Assembly (NCBI GenBank): GCA_015057515.1
Contig: SVED01000001.1
Span: 1-64,000, forward strand
From: Lachnospiraceae bacterium
Lineage (GTDB): Bacteria > Bacillota > Clostridia > Lachnospirales > Lachnospiraceae
DNA: 64,000 nucleotides
Direction: 5' to 3'
In this document: positions 16,273 to 26,406 of the stretch, piece after piece
Position numbering within the stretch: position 1 is the first letter of the stretch
Layout of the letters: each line of letters begins with the position of its first letter
The notes under the pieces: generated by a model
Seen by the model: only the letters and a program-made list of their open reading frames with translations
Databases searched by the model: none
Told to the model about the DNA's origin: nothing
Made by a program: the position numbers and the translations under genes

Positions 16273-19185
16273 ATGAAGAAGTCAAGAATAAGAATATTGC
16301 TGGTGCTTGCATTTATGCTTAGTATGATTGTGAGTATTCCAGTGTGCGCAGCAGAAGCTGGCGATGTAGAGGTTCTTGCAGAGACCACAGATGGCTGGGT
16401 TGAAAACTCTGATGGAACTTGGTCCTACTATATTAGTGGGTCAAAGGTAATCAACAAAGTTATTAAAATTGGCAATGATTACTATGGATTTGATGGCAAT
16501 GGACGTATGTATGAGGAGTGTACATTTAGTATATGGAATTCTACAACATATCAAAATGATTGCTATCGAGCTGATGCTAACGGAGTATTGTATAATGACG
16601 GTTGGTATCAGGATCAAAACCTTAATTGGTTTTATTATTATGACAATGCTATATGTGTTAACGGCTGGCTTAATCTTGGAAGTTCAAAATACTATATCAA
16701 TCAGTGGAGTGGTATGTTTATTGATTCTATAGCCACAATTGAGGGTGCAACATACCATTTTTCTAGGGATGGTGTAGCTACAGAGCTTAAAGAAAAGGCA
16801 TGGACCCAAGTAGGTAGTGATTGGTACTATATCTTTGAGGGTAATGATATTCCTTATAACCAGATTCGTGAAATAGGTGGCAATTTATATTATTTTGATT
16901 GGACTGGCAAGCTGTATTCAGATGGACTCACTGGACAGTATATAAATAATTTAAGTAGCTACGAAACAATTTGTGCAGATGCAAACGGTGTGCTTGCCCG
17001 CAACAAATGGGTTAAACAGATTAACCAGGGCAGGGATATGTGGTATTATTTTGGCAACGATGGTGTAGCACTTAAGGGTATGCATACCATAGCTGGAAAA
17101 AAGTATTTCTTCAATACTAGTATGATGACAGATGGAGTTTACTATTATAACGGCAAGCAATACCTTATAAATGCTGCTGGTGAAGTGATTACCGGAAAAT
17201 CAGGCTGGTATAAGTACAGTGGAAGATGGTACTATATTTATGAGGATGGTTCATTATATGAAGGTTTACTAAACATAAACGGAACCAAGTATTATATGCA
17301 ACCAGATATGATGTGTAATTCAAACTTTATCATTGAGGGCGGAGTGTTATATCAGGCAAAGGATACATCAGGCGTTTTAACACCTATCACAAAGGATGGA
17401 TGGTACGAAGATGGCGTTAGAACTTACTACATAAAGAATGGAGCACCTTACGTTGGATGGGTGCAGAGCGGAAACAGCTGGTACTATGTAGACCCTGTTA
17501 TGTGTATCAGTGGAGTTTACCAGATTGATGGTGAATTCTACAAGTTTGATTCCACAGGAAAAATGTATGCAAACACATGGATTGTTTGTGGTGATACATA
17601 CTATTATGCTACCGCTTCAGGTGCATTTGCAAAGGGCGAATACAAGGTTGGAAATGTAACTTATCAGTTTGATGATTATGGATATCTGATAGAAGGTAAT
17701 GTAACATCAGGAGCAACTCTGGTTGTAAGTACTGATACCGGAAGCAAGAAATATTCTCTTAAAGAGGGCTGGAACCAGATAGGAACAGATTATTACTATG
17801 TGTTTAATGGCAATATTCTAGTAAATACAACAATGACTATAGGTGGATTTACTTATGGCTTTGATATTGATGGAAAAATGTATACTAACCGGGTAGCTCA
17901 TGGAAGATATTTTGATGGAAATGGTGCAGCAAAAACTGGTTGGATACAGTACGACGGTTCATGGTTATATGCGAGAGAAGATGGACAGCTTTGTAGTTGG
18001 AGTTTGTATTTAATTGATGGTATAGAATACTATTTTACATCTTACAGAATGTCAACTAAGGATGTCATATATAATAACGATATAATTCTTAAAATTAATT
18101 CCTCAGGTGTAGTTACAGATAAGGTTGCATTCAATCCAAATGGATGGAATTATGTAGATTATACACCAATTTATTTTAAAGATGGCGAGAGATATACAGG
18201 ATGGCTTGGTAATTCATACATTAGAGATGGACGTAAAATATATACAGAAGTGATTTATGACCAGACATATGAAGCCTTTTACTATATAGAAAAAGGTAGC
18301 TGTGTATATGGAAGATGGTGTGGTCCTGACAACTTCTTCTATGCAAAATCAAATGGTAAGCTTGCTTTCCATGAGTGGGTGCAGTTAGGAGGAGTATGGT
18401 ATTACTTTGATGAGTATTGGGCTGTGACAGGAGCGCAGTACATAGATGGAGTGAACTACTACTTTGATGATTATGGCCGACTTAAAAATACATATACATC
18501 TCTTTCAAATGGTTGGTATAGTGTAGATGGCAAGTGGCTTTATGCTAGAGATGGCAGATTTGTGAAAGAGTCTACATTGTATGTTGGCGGAGTATGGTAC
18601 TACATGGACGGTAAAGGAGCTATGAAGAACTACTACGATTACCAGTCAAATGGCTACGAGCGTCCAATGGGATGGCATTGTTTGGATGGTAAGTGGTATT
18701 ACGCAAATCTAGAAGGTGAGTTTGTATGGGGATGGCATACTATTGGTGGTGTTGAGTACTATTTCGATGCTGCCATGTTTACAGGATATCATGCTTTCGG
18801 CAACGAGCTTCATTACTTTGATGCCTCAGGTGCTCACAAAGGAAAGGTTGGAATTCAAAATGGCTGGTACAGCGCTGGTGGCGAATGGTACTATTTCATA
18901 GATGGTGAATTACAGGTTCAGACCAATCTTCTCATTGGTGGTTTAAGATATGCCTTTGATTATGAGGGCCGTATGATAACTAATATGACAACCTATGTGG
19001 ATGAAGGATATATGTACTTTGGTTCTAACGGTGTACAGGTTAAGAAAGCTGGAATTTACACTGACAAAAATGGTGAGCAGGTATATGTTTCACCAGATGG
19101 TTATGCTCATATAGATTATATTTACCTAAATGGCAGTATTGTTTATATGACAGGTGATGCATTATGGAGTGCACATAGATACTAA
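16273..19185 (+). CDS. Giant secreted CW/choline-binding-repeat protein 1 (970 aa)
   Basis: Signal peptide ...MIVSIPVCAAEA; repeated GW..x..WYY..dG and YYF...G motifs throughout; no other domain recognised. Confidence 0.88.
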   Translation: MKKSRIRILLVLAFMLSMIVSIPVCAAEAGDVEVLAETTDGWVENSDGTWSYYISGSKVINKVIKIGNDYYGFDGNGRMYEECTFSIWNSTTYQNDCYRADANGVLYNDGWYQDQNLNWFYYYDNAICVNGWLNLGSSKYYINQWSGMFIDSIATIEGATYHFSRDGVATELKEKAWTQVGSDWYYIFEGNDIPYNQIREIGGNLYYFDWTGKLYSDGLTGQYINNLSSYETICADANGVLARNKWVKQINQGRDMWYYFGNDGVALKGMHTIAGKKYFFNTSMMTDGVYYYNGKQYLINAAGEVITGKSGWYKYSGRWYYIYEDGSLYEGLLNINGTKYYMQPDMMCNSNFIIEGGVLYQAKDTSGVLTPITKDGWYEDGVRTYYIKNGAPYVGWVQSGNSWYYVDPVMCISGVYQIDGEFYKFDSTGKMYANTWIVCGDTYYYATASGAFAKGEYKVGNVTYQFDDYGYLIEGNVTSGATLVVSTDTGSKKYSLKEGWNQIGTDYYYVFNGNILVNTTMTIGGFTYGFDIDGKMYTNRVAHGRYFDGNGAAKTGWIQYDGSWLYAREDGQLCSWSLYLIDGIEYYFTSYRMSTKDVIYNNDIILKINSSGVVTDKVAFNPNGWNYVDYTPIYFKDGERYTGWLGNSYIRDGRKIYTEVIYDQTYEAFYYIEKGSCVYGRWCGPDNFFYAKSNGKLAFHEWVQLGGVWYYFDEYWAVTGAQYIDGVNYYFDDYGRLKNTYTSLSNGWYSVDGKWLYARDGRFVKESTLYVGGVWYYMDGKGAMKNYYDYQSNGYERPMGWHCLDGKWYYANLEGEFVWGWHTIGGVEYYFDAAMFTGYHAFGNELHYFDASGAHKGKVGIQNGWYSAGGEWYYFIDGELQVQTNLLIGGLRYAFDYEGRMITNMTTYVDEGYMYFGSNGVQVKKAGIYTDKNGEQVYVSPDGYAHIDYIYLNGSIVYMTGDALWSAHRY

Positions 19186-19226
19186 TACTATATTTAACAT
19201 TTATATCATAATGTAAGTTTTTACAG

Positions 19227-19255
19227 GGTCCGGGACTTTTGTCTCGGACCTTTTT
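19227..19255 (+). terminator. Intrinsic terminator
   Basis: GGTCCGGGAC-TTTT-GTCTCGGACC-TTTTT. Confidence 0.88.
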
Positions 19256-19275
19256 ATATGGAATAAAAACGAATA

Positions 19276-19304
19276 TTGAAAAAATATGGAAATAGAGTTA
19301 GAAT
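19276..19304 (+). promoter_or_regulatory. Putative promoter of giant CW-repeat gene 2
   Basis: TTGAAA, 17-nt spacer, TAGAAT. Confidence 0.65.
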
Positions 19305-19339
19305 AGTTACACTATTGGCAAAAGAAGGAGGTATTTTAA

Positions 19340-22300
19340 ATGAAGAAATTCAAGCTAAAGCTTATGCTTGCACTGTCGTTTGTGATGGGTTTAATTATAT
19401 GTGTTCCAGTGTGTGCAGCAGAAGCAGATGCAGTGACTACAGACACTGAAGTTGTAGCGGAAGATTCTTCTGACGAAGCAGCTGTAGCTGAAGCAGATTC
19501 TCAGGAAGAAGCAGTAGTGCTGGCAGCAACAACAAATGGCTGGGTAGAGAATTCTGATGGAACTTGGTCATACTATCAGAATGGTACTATGGCAAAAAGT
19601 AAGGTTTTAAAAATCGGTAATTACTATTATGGCTTTGATAGTAATGGTAAAATGTATGAGGATACTACATTCTACATGACCAACTTATATATTGGCAGAT
19701 ACGCACAACATCGTGCTAAGGCGGATGGTTCGTTGTATGTAAATACATGGTATGAAGATGATTATGGAAATTGGTATTACTATGGTGAAGCTGGTGGAGG
19801 TCTTAATGGTCTTCAGGTCATAGGTGGAATAACTTACTATTTTAATCATGGATATATGTTTAGTGAGAGGACTGTTTACTACAATGGCAATTACTACTAT
19901 GCAAAAAAATCAGGAGCAATAGTTTCTCTCAACAAACAAGGCTGGACACAGATAGAGGATAATTGGGTGTTCTGTGTGGACGGTGAACCAATATCTGATG
20001 AGCTTTGGAAGATAGGCAACTACTATTATGGTTTTGACTATTATGGAAATCTTATAAAAGATCAGTTTGTAAGCTTTCAGGATAACACAACTGGATACAG
20101 ATATGTGTACATGGCTACTTCTGATGGATCTATGTACACTAAGGGATGGTATCAGGATGAGTATGGCTACTGGTATTTCTTCTACTCAGATGGTAAGGCT
20201 GCAACTGGTTTGGTTAATCTAGGTGGTTCTACTTACTATTTCAATGTGTCGACTTATGACCCATATATGCACACAGAGACATTCTTGACTACGGGTGGTG
20301 TTAAGTACTATGTCAGCAAATCCGGTGTTGTAATAAAATTAATTGACAACGCATGGAACCTCCTTGATGGCAAGTGGTACTATATGAAAAATGGTTCAAA
20401 GTTAATGAATGGCATATATGAGGTAGATGGAGAACAGTATCGCTTCGATCACTCTGGAGCCATATATACTAATTATTATTTCAGCTTAACTACATCAGGT
20501 ACAACTTACTACTATTACGCTGATGATAGCGGTAAGTTAGCCAGAAATGAATGGGTATATCGTAATGACGGGTGGTATTACTTTGATGATAACTGTCATG
20601 CTGTGAATGGAGTACAGACTATTAATGGCAAGACATACTATTTCTATTCTCGTCAAATGCAAACTGACGAGATGTGCTCCTATAATGGTGCTTATCGATT
20701 GTTTGATATGAATGGTGTCATGGTAGAGGGCAAGACAGGCTGGTATCTACAGAACGGTGAGTGGTATTACTTTAAAGAGTCAGGTAAACTTTATAACGGT
20801 ATGCTTACTTTAGGTGGCAATCAGTTCTACTTAAATCCTAGATTATATCAAAATGGTGACTATTTAATATACAGCGATAAGCTTTATCTTGCACAGGATA
20901 AGACGGGAGCTCTTACACCTATCACAAAGGATGGATGGTATGAGGATGGTTCATACACTTATTATGTTAAGAATGGACAACCATTATATAAGGGTTGGGT
21001 AACCTCAGGTAGTAGCAAGTACTATATCAGCAATTATAGAATGGTGATAAATACCACACATTGTTATATTGATGGCAAGTACTATGCCTTTGATTCAACC
21101 GGTAAGATGTACACCAATACTTGGTTAAACAGTGGAACTACATATGTTTATGCTACATCAACAGGTGCATTAGCTACAGGTAAGCAGACTATAGGTGGAG
21201 TAGCCTATGAGTTTGAAACTTCAGGATATCTTAAAGAGGGATATAGTTATTCAGGAACAAAACTTACTGTTTACACAGATAATGGTACAAAGAGCTACAC
21301 TCTAAAGGAAGGCTGGAATGAGATAGAAGAAAGCTGGTATTATGTATTTAATGGAAGCATTGTTCGAAGCCAAAGTCTTACCATAGGTGGTTTTTCATAT
21401 TCCTTTGACAGTGACGGTAAGATGCGTAGAGATGTTATATATAATGATTGCTACTTCGATAAAAATGGTGCAATGAAGCAGAGCGCATGGATACCTTATG
21501 GCAAGGATTGGATGTACGCTTTTGAAGATGGTGAGCTTGCTTATTATGGTATTTATGAAATAGATGGTAAAGAGTACTATTTTTATGACTATTGTATGTC
21601 AACCTATGCAAAAATGTATGGTGGCAGTATATTGACCTTTAATTCTGATGGCTCCATTAAGGAGAGAAAAGCGCTTAATCCAAATGGCTGGAATTATATT
21701 GATTGTGTGCCGGTATATTACCAGAATGGTAGTTCTTATACAGGTTGGCTTGGAAATTCATACCTTCGTTATGGTGAGAAAATATACAACGGTATTATCT
21801 ATGACTATGATGAAGGTGCCCACTACTGTATAGATCGTGGAAGCTGTGTATATAACAAGTGGTGTAACGAAAACTATTCCTATGCAAAGGCAGATGGTAA
21901 GTTAGCTTATGACGAGTGGATATGTCTCAATGGAACTTGGTTCTATTTGGATGGATATTATTATGTAACAGGTCTTCAAGAGATAGACGGAGTTACATAT
22001 TACTTTGATGATTATGGTAGACTTGTAAAGACATTTACTACTATAGCAGATGGTTGGCAGCAGTTAGGTAATGACTGGTACTATGGAAGAGATGGTGTGT
22101 TTGTGCGCGATGAGTATGTATACATCAATGGTATTTGGTACTTCTTCTACAGTGATGGCGCTATGGCAAATGAGGTCAACTATACTGCAGATGGTAGAGA
22201 AGCATCAATGGGATGGCATTACTATAAACCAGCAACTACAGGCGAGGCAGCGGAATATTACGCTGGTATCTCTGGATGGGTTTATGTAAATATCGAGGGA

Positions 22301-22771
22301 GATACCGTAAGTGGCTGGCAGAAAATAGATGGAGTTACATATTACTTTGAATATCCATATATGGTGACTGGAACTCACAGATTAAATGATGAGCTTCATC
22401 GTTTTGCTGATTCAGGTGCCTATATAGGAGAAGTAACTACTAAGAATGGCTGGTACTATGACGGCAAGGACTATTTCTACTTCAAGGATGGAAAAGTTGT
22501 ATATGATCAGGTATTAGTTATCGATGGATACAAATACAGCTTTGATTATGTTAATGGTACAATGATGAAGAATGAGATTGCTTATGATGACACTGTAGGT
22601 GGTTATTGCTTCTTTGGTTCATCAGGTGCCCAGGTAACTACTCCTGGCTTCTATACAGACAAGTATGGTGATAGCTTCTATGTTGGCAAGGACGGTTTAG
22701 TATATGCCGGATATGTATATGTAAGTGGTCAGATGGTAGGTACAACTCTTGGTTCCAATTATTATTATTAA
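19340..22771 (+). CDS. Giant secreted CW-repeat protein 2 (1143 aa)
   Basis: Signal peptide and CW-like repeats throughout; close paralog of 22889-26287. Confidence 0.88.
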   Translation: MKKFKLKLMLALSFVMGLIICVPVCAAEADAVTTDTEVVAEDSSDEAAVAEADSQEEAVVLAATTNGWVENSDGTWSYYQNGTMAKSKVLKIGNYYYGFDSNGKMYEDTTFYMTNLYIGRYAQHRAKADGSLYVNTWYEDDYGNWYYYGEAGGGLNGLQVIGGITYYFNHGYMFSERTVYYNGNYYYAKKSGAIVSLNKQGWTQIEDNWVFCVDGEPISDELWKIGNYYYGFDYYGNLIKDQFVSFQDNTTGYRYVYMATSDGSMYTKGWYQDEYGYWYFFYSDGKAATGLVNLGGSTYYFNVSTYDPYMHTETFLTTGGVKYYVSKSGVVIKLIDNAWNLLDGKWYYMKNGSKLMNGIYEVDGEQYRFDHSGAIYTNYYFSLTTSGTTYYYYADDSGKLARNEWVYRNDGWYYFDDNCHAVNGVQTINGKTYYFYSRQMQTDEMCSYNGAYRLFDMNGVMVEGKTGWYLQNGEWYYFKESGKLYNGMLTLGGNQFYLNPRLYQNGDYLIYSDKLYLAQDKTGALTPITKDGWYEDGSYTYYVKNGQPLYKGWVTSGSSKYYISNYRMVINTTHCYIDGKYYAFDSTGKMYTNTWLNSGTTYVYATSTGALATGKQTIGGVAYEFETSGYLKEGYSYSGTKLTVYTDNGTKSYTLKEGWNEIEESWYYVFNGSIVRSQSLTIGGFSYSFDSDGKMRRDVIYNDCYFDKNGAMKQSAWIPYGKDWMYAFEDGELAYYGIYEIDGKEYYFYDYCMSTYAKMYGGSILTFNSDGSIKERKALNPNGWNYIDCVPVYYQNGSSYTGWLGNSYLRYGEKIYNGIIYDYDEGAHYCIDRGSCVYNKWCNENYSYAKADGKLAYDEWICLNGTWFYLDGYYYVTGLQEIDGVTYYFDDYGRLVKTFTTIADGWQQLGNDWYYGRDGVFVRDEYVYINGIWYFFYSDGAMANEVNYTADGREASMGWHYYKPATTGEAAEYYAGISGWVYVNIEGDTVSGWQKIDGVTYYFEYPYMVTGTHRLNDELHRFADSGAYIGEVTTKNGWYYDGKDYFYFKDGKVVYDQVLVIDGYKYSFDYVNGTMMKNEIAYDDTVGGYCFFGSSGAQVTTPGFYTDKYGDSFYVGKDGLVYAGYVYVSGQMVGTTLGSNYYY

Positions 22772-22785
22772 TACATACACTTTAA

Positions 22786-22817
22786 GACTCAGGGAATTTT
22801 CCCTGGGTCTTTTTTTT
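22786..22817 (+). terminator. Intrinsic terminator
   Basis: GACTCAGGGAA-TT-TTCCCTGGGTC followed by T-run. Confidence 0.9.
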
Positions 22818-22826
22818 GGTAATATA

Positions 22827-22855
22827 TTGAAAAAAGTATTCAAACTTGATAGAAT
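22827..22855 (+). promoter_or_regulatory. Putative promoter of giant CW-repeat gene 3
   Basis: TTGAAA, 17-nt spacer, TAGAAT. Confidence 0.65.
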
Positions 22856-22888
22856 TAACTCACTATGTAAAAAAAGGAGGTATTTTAA

Positions 22889-25800
22889 ATGAAGAAATTC
22901 AAGCTAAAGCTTATGCTTGCATTGTCGTTTATGATGAGTTTAATTATAAGTGTTCCAGTATGTGCAGCAGAAGCAGATGCAGTAGCTACAGACACAGAAG
23001 CTGTAGTAGAAGAATCTTCTAATGAAGAAGCTGTTGTTCTTGCAGAAACAACAAATGGCTGGGTAGAGAATTCTGATGGAACTTGGTCATATTATCAGAA
23101 CGGTACTATGGCAAAAAACAAGGTCGTAAAAATCGGCAATTACTATTATGGCTTTAACAGTAGCGGTAAAATGTATGAGAATACTACATTTTACGTAAAC
23201 AACTCATATCTTGGCAAATATGCAGAACATCGTGCTAAGGCAGATGGTTCACTGTATGTTAACACATGGTATGAAGACAAATATGGAGATTGGTATTACT
23301 ATGGTGAAGCCGGTGGTGGCTTTAGTGGTCTTCAGGTCATAGGGGGAATAACTTACTATTTTAGTTATGGATATATGTATAGTGATGAAATTGTCTACTA
23401 CAATGGCAATTACTACTATGCAAAAGAATCAGGTTCAATAGTTTCTCTCAACAAGCAGGGCTGGACACAGATTGAAGATGATTGGGTATACTGTGTGAAC
23501 GGTGAACCAATATATGATGAACTATGGAAGATAGGTAACTATTATTATGGATTTGATTACGATGGAAAACTTATAAAAGATGAGTTTGTAAGCTTTCAGG
23601 ATAACACAACTGGAAATAGGTATTGCTATAGGGCTACCGCTGATGGATCCATGTACACTAAGGGCTGGTATCAGGATGAGTATGGCTACTGGTATTTCTT
23701 TTATTCAGATGGTAAGGCTGCAACAGGTCTGGTTAATCTAGGTGGTACTAATTATTATTTTAGTAGTAGCTACTATGATCCATATATGTATACAGAGTCA
23801 TTTGTTACTATAAATGGTAGTAAGTACTATGCCAACAAATCTGGTGTTGTGACAAAATTAACTGACAACGCATGGAATATGCTTGATGGCAAGTGGTTCT
23901 ATTTGAAAAATGGTACATTGCTGTCCAGTGGTATACATGAGATAGATGGAGAAAAGTATTACTTCAGTTACTCTGGAGCTTTAAATACAAATTATTATTT
24001 CAATTTAAATTCTTCAGGTACAACTTACTATTATTACGCTGATAAAAGCGGTGCATTAGCAAAAAATGAATGGGTATATTATGATGATGCATGGTACTAC
24101 TTTGATAATAACTGTCATGCTGTAAATGGAATACAGACTATTAATGGCAAGACATACTATTTCTCAAGTCGTCGGATGCAAACAGACACATATTATTACA
24201 GTGGTGGAGTTTATCGATTGTTTGATATGAATGGTGTCATGGTTGAGGGTAAGACAGGCTGGTACTTACAGAACGGTAAGTGGTATTACTTTAAGGAAGC
24301 TGGAAAGCTTTATACAGGAATGCTTACTTTAGGTGGCAATCAGTTCTACTTAAATCCTAGATTATATCAAAATGGGAACTATTTAGTATACAGCGGCACG
24401 CTTTATCTTGCACAGGATAAGACAGGTGCTCTTACACCTATCACAAAGGATGGCTGGTATGAGGATGGCGAAAGTACTTATTATGTTAAGGATGGAAAAC
24501 CATTATATTACGGTTGGGTAACCTCAGGTAGTAGCAAGTACTATATCGATTATTACGAAATGGTTATCAATAACTCACATTATTATATTGATGGCAAGTA
24601 CTATGCCTTTGATTCAACTGGTAAGATGTATACCAATACTTGGTTGAATAGTGGAACTACATATGTATATGCTACATCAACAGGTGCATTAGCTACAGGT
24701 AAGCAGACTATTGGTGGTGTAGCCTATGAGTTTGATAGTTCAGGACGTCTTAAAGAGGGATATAGTTATTCAGGAGCAAAGCTTACTGTTTACACAGATA
24801 ATGGTACAAAGAGCTACACTCTTAAGGAAGGCTGGAATGAGATAGAGGGAAGCTGGTATTATGTATTTAATGGAACCATTGTTAAAAGTCAAAACTTTAT
24901 TATAGGTGGTTTTACATATTCCTTTGATAATGATGGTAAGATGCGTAGAGATGTTGTATATGACGAGTGTTACTATGATAAGAATGGTGCAATGAAGCAG
25001 AACGCATGGATACCTTATGGTAAGGATTGGATGTACGCACTTGAAGATGGCGAGTTAGCTTATTATGGTATTTATGAAATAGGTGGTAAAGAGTACTATT
25101 TTTATGACTATTGTATGTCAACCTATGCCAAAATGTATAATGGCAGTATATTGACCTTTAATTCAGATGGTTCCATTAAGGAGAGAAAATCACTTAATCC
25201 AAATGGCTGGAATTATATTGATTGTGTGCCGGTATATTACCAGAATTATAGTCCTTATACAGGCTGGCTTGGAAATTCATACATTGACTATGGTGAGAAA
25301 ATATACAACGGTGTTATTCGTGACTATGATGCAGATGCATACTACTGTATAGAACGTGGAAACTGTGTATATAACAAGTGGTGTAACGGCAACTCTTCCT
25401 ATGCAAAGGCAGATGGAAAGTTGGCTTATAACGAGTGGATATGTCTTAATGGAACATGGTTTTATCTGAATGGATATTATTATGTAACAGGTCTTCAAGA
25501 GATAGACGGAGTTACATATTACTTTGATGATTACGGCAGACTTGTAAAGACATTTACTACTATAGCAGATGGTTGGCATCAGTTAGGCAATGACTGGTAC
25601 TATGGAAGAGATGGTGTATTTGTATCTAGTGAGTATGTATACATCAATGGTATTTGGTACTACTTCTATAGTGATGGTGCTATGGCAAATAAGGGCAACT
25701 ATACAGCAGATGGTAAAGAAGCGTCAATGGGCTGGCATTACTACAAACCAGCAGCTACAGGTGAGGCAGCTGAATATTACGCTGGTATTTCTGGATGGTT

Positions 25801-26287
25801 TTATGTAAATCTTGAGGGAGATACCGTAAATGGCTGGCAGAAAATAGATGGAGTTACATATTACTTTGATTATCCATATATGGTTACTGGAACCTATAGA
25901 TTAGGCGATGAGCTTCACCGTTTTGCTGATTCAGGTGCCTATATAGGAGAAGTAACTACTAAGAATGGCTGGTACTATGACGGCAAGGACTATTTCTACT
26001 TCAAGGATGGAGAAGTAGTATATGACGAGATATTAGCTATCGATGGTTATAAGTATAGCTTTGACTATAATGGCAATATGATGAAGAATGAGGTTCGCTA
26101 TGATTACTTAGCAGGTGGTAATTGCTTCTTTGGTTCATCAGGTGCACAGGTAACTACTCCTGGCTTCTATACAGACAAGTATGGTGACAGCTTCTATGTT
26201 GGTAAGGACGGTTTAGTATATACCGGATATGTATATATAAGTGGCCAGATGATAGGTACAACTCTTGGTTCCAATTATTATTATTAA
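22889..26287 (+). CDS. Giant secreted CW-repeat protein 3 (1132 aa)
   Basis: Near full-length paralog of 19340-22771. Confidence 0.88.
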   Translation: MKKFKLKLMLALSFMMSLIISVPVCAAEADAVATDTEAVVEESSNEEAVVLAETTNGWVENSDGTWSYYQNGTMAKNKVVKIGNYYYGFNSSGKMYENTTFYVNNSYLGKYAEHRAKADGSLYVNTWYEDKYGDWYYYGEAGGGFSGLQVIGGITYYFSYGYMYSDEIVYYNGNYYYAKESGSIVSLNKQGWTQIEDDWVYCVNGEPIYDELWKIGNYYYGFDYDGKLIKDEFVSFQDNTTGNRYCYRATADGSMYTKGWYQDEYGYWYFFYSDGKAATGLVNLGGTNYYFSSSYYDPYMYTESFVTINGSKYYANKSGVVTKLTDNAWNMLDGKWFYLKNGTLLSSGIHEIDGEKYYFSYSGALNTNYYFNLNSSGTTYYYYADKSGALAKNEWVYYDDAWYYFDNNCHAVNGIQTINGKTYYFSSRRMQTDTYYYSGGVYRLFDMNGVMVEGKTGWYLQNGKWYYFKEAGKLYTGMLTLGGNQFYLNPRLYQNGNYLVYSGTLYLAQDKTGALTPITKDGWYEDGESTYYVKDGKPLYYGWVTSGSSKYYIDYYEMVINNSHYYIDGKYYAFDSTGKMYTNTWLNSGTTYVYATSTGALATGKQTIGGVAYEFDSSGRLKEGYSYSGAKLTVYTDNGTKSYTLKEGWNEIEGSWYYVFNGTIVKSQNFIIGGFTYSFDNDGKMRRDVVYDECYYDKNGAMKQNAWIPYGKDWMYALEDGELAYYGIYEIGGKEYYFYDYCMSTYAKMYNGSILTFNSDGSIKERKSLNPNGWNYIDCVPVYYQNYSPYTGWLGNSYIDYGEKIYNGVIRDYDADAYYCIERGNCVYNKWCNGNSSYAKADGKLAYNEWICLNGTWFYLNGYYYVTGLQEIDGVTYYFDDYGRLVKTFTTIADGWHQLGNDWYYGRDGVFVSSEYVYINGIWYYFYSDGAMANKGNYTADGKEASMGWHYYKPAATGEAAEYYAGISGWFYVNLEGDTVNGWQKIDGVTYYFDYPYMVTGTYRLGDELHRFADSGAYIGEVTTKNGWYYDGKDYFYFKDGEVVYDEILAIDGYKYSFDYNGNMMKNEVRYDYLAGGNCFFGSSGAQVTTPGFYTDKYGDSFYVGKDGLVYTGYVYISGQMIGTTLGSNYYY

Positions 26288-26301
26288 TACATACACTTTA
26301 A

Positions 26302-26333
26302 GACTCAGGGGATTTCCCCTGGGTCTTTTTTTT
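26302..26333 (+). terminator. Intrinsic terminator
   Basis: GACTCAGGGGA-TT-TCCCCTGGGTC followed by T-run. Confidence 0.9.
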
Positions 26334-26342
26334 AGTAATATA

Positions 26343-26371
26343 TTGAAAAAAGATGGAAATAGGGGTAGAAT
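26343..26371 (+). promoter_or_regulatory. Putative promoter of giant CW-repeat genes 4/5
   Basis: TTGAAA, 17-nt spacer, TAGAAT. Confidence 0.65.
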
Positions 26372-26406
26372 AGAAACATTATCAGCAAAAAAAGGAGGTA
26401 TTTTAA

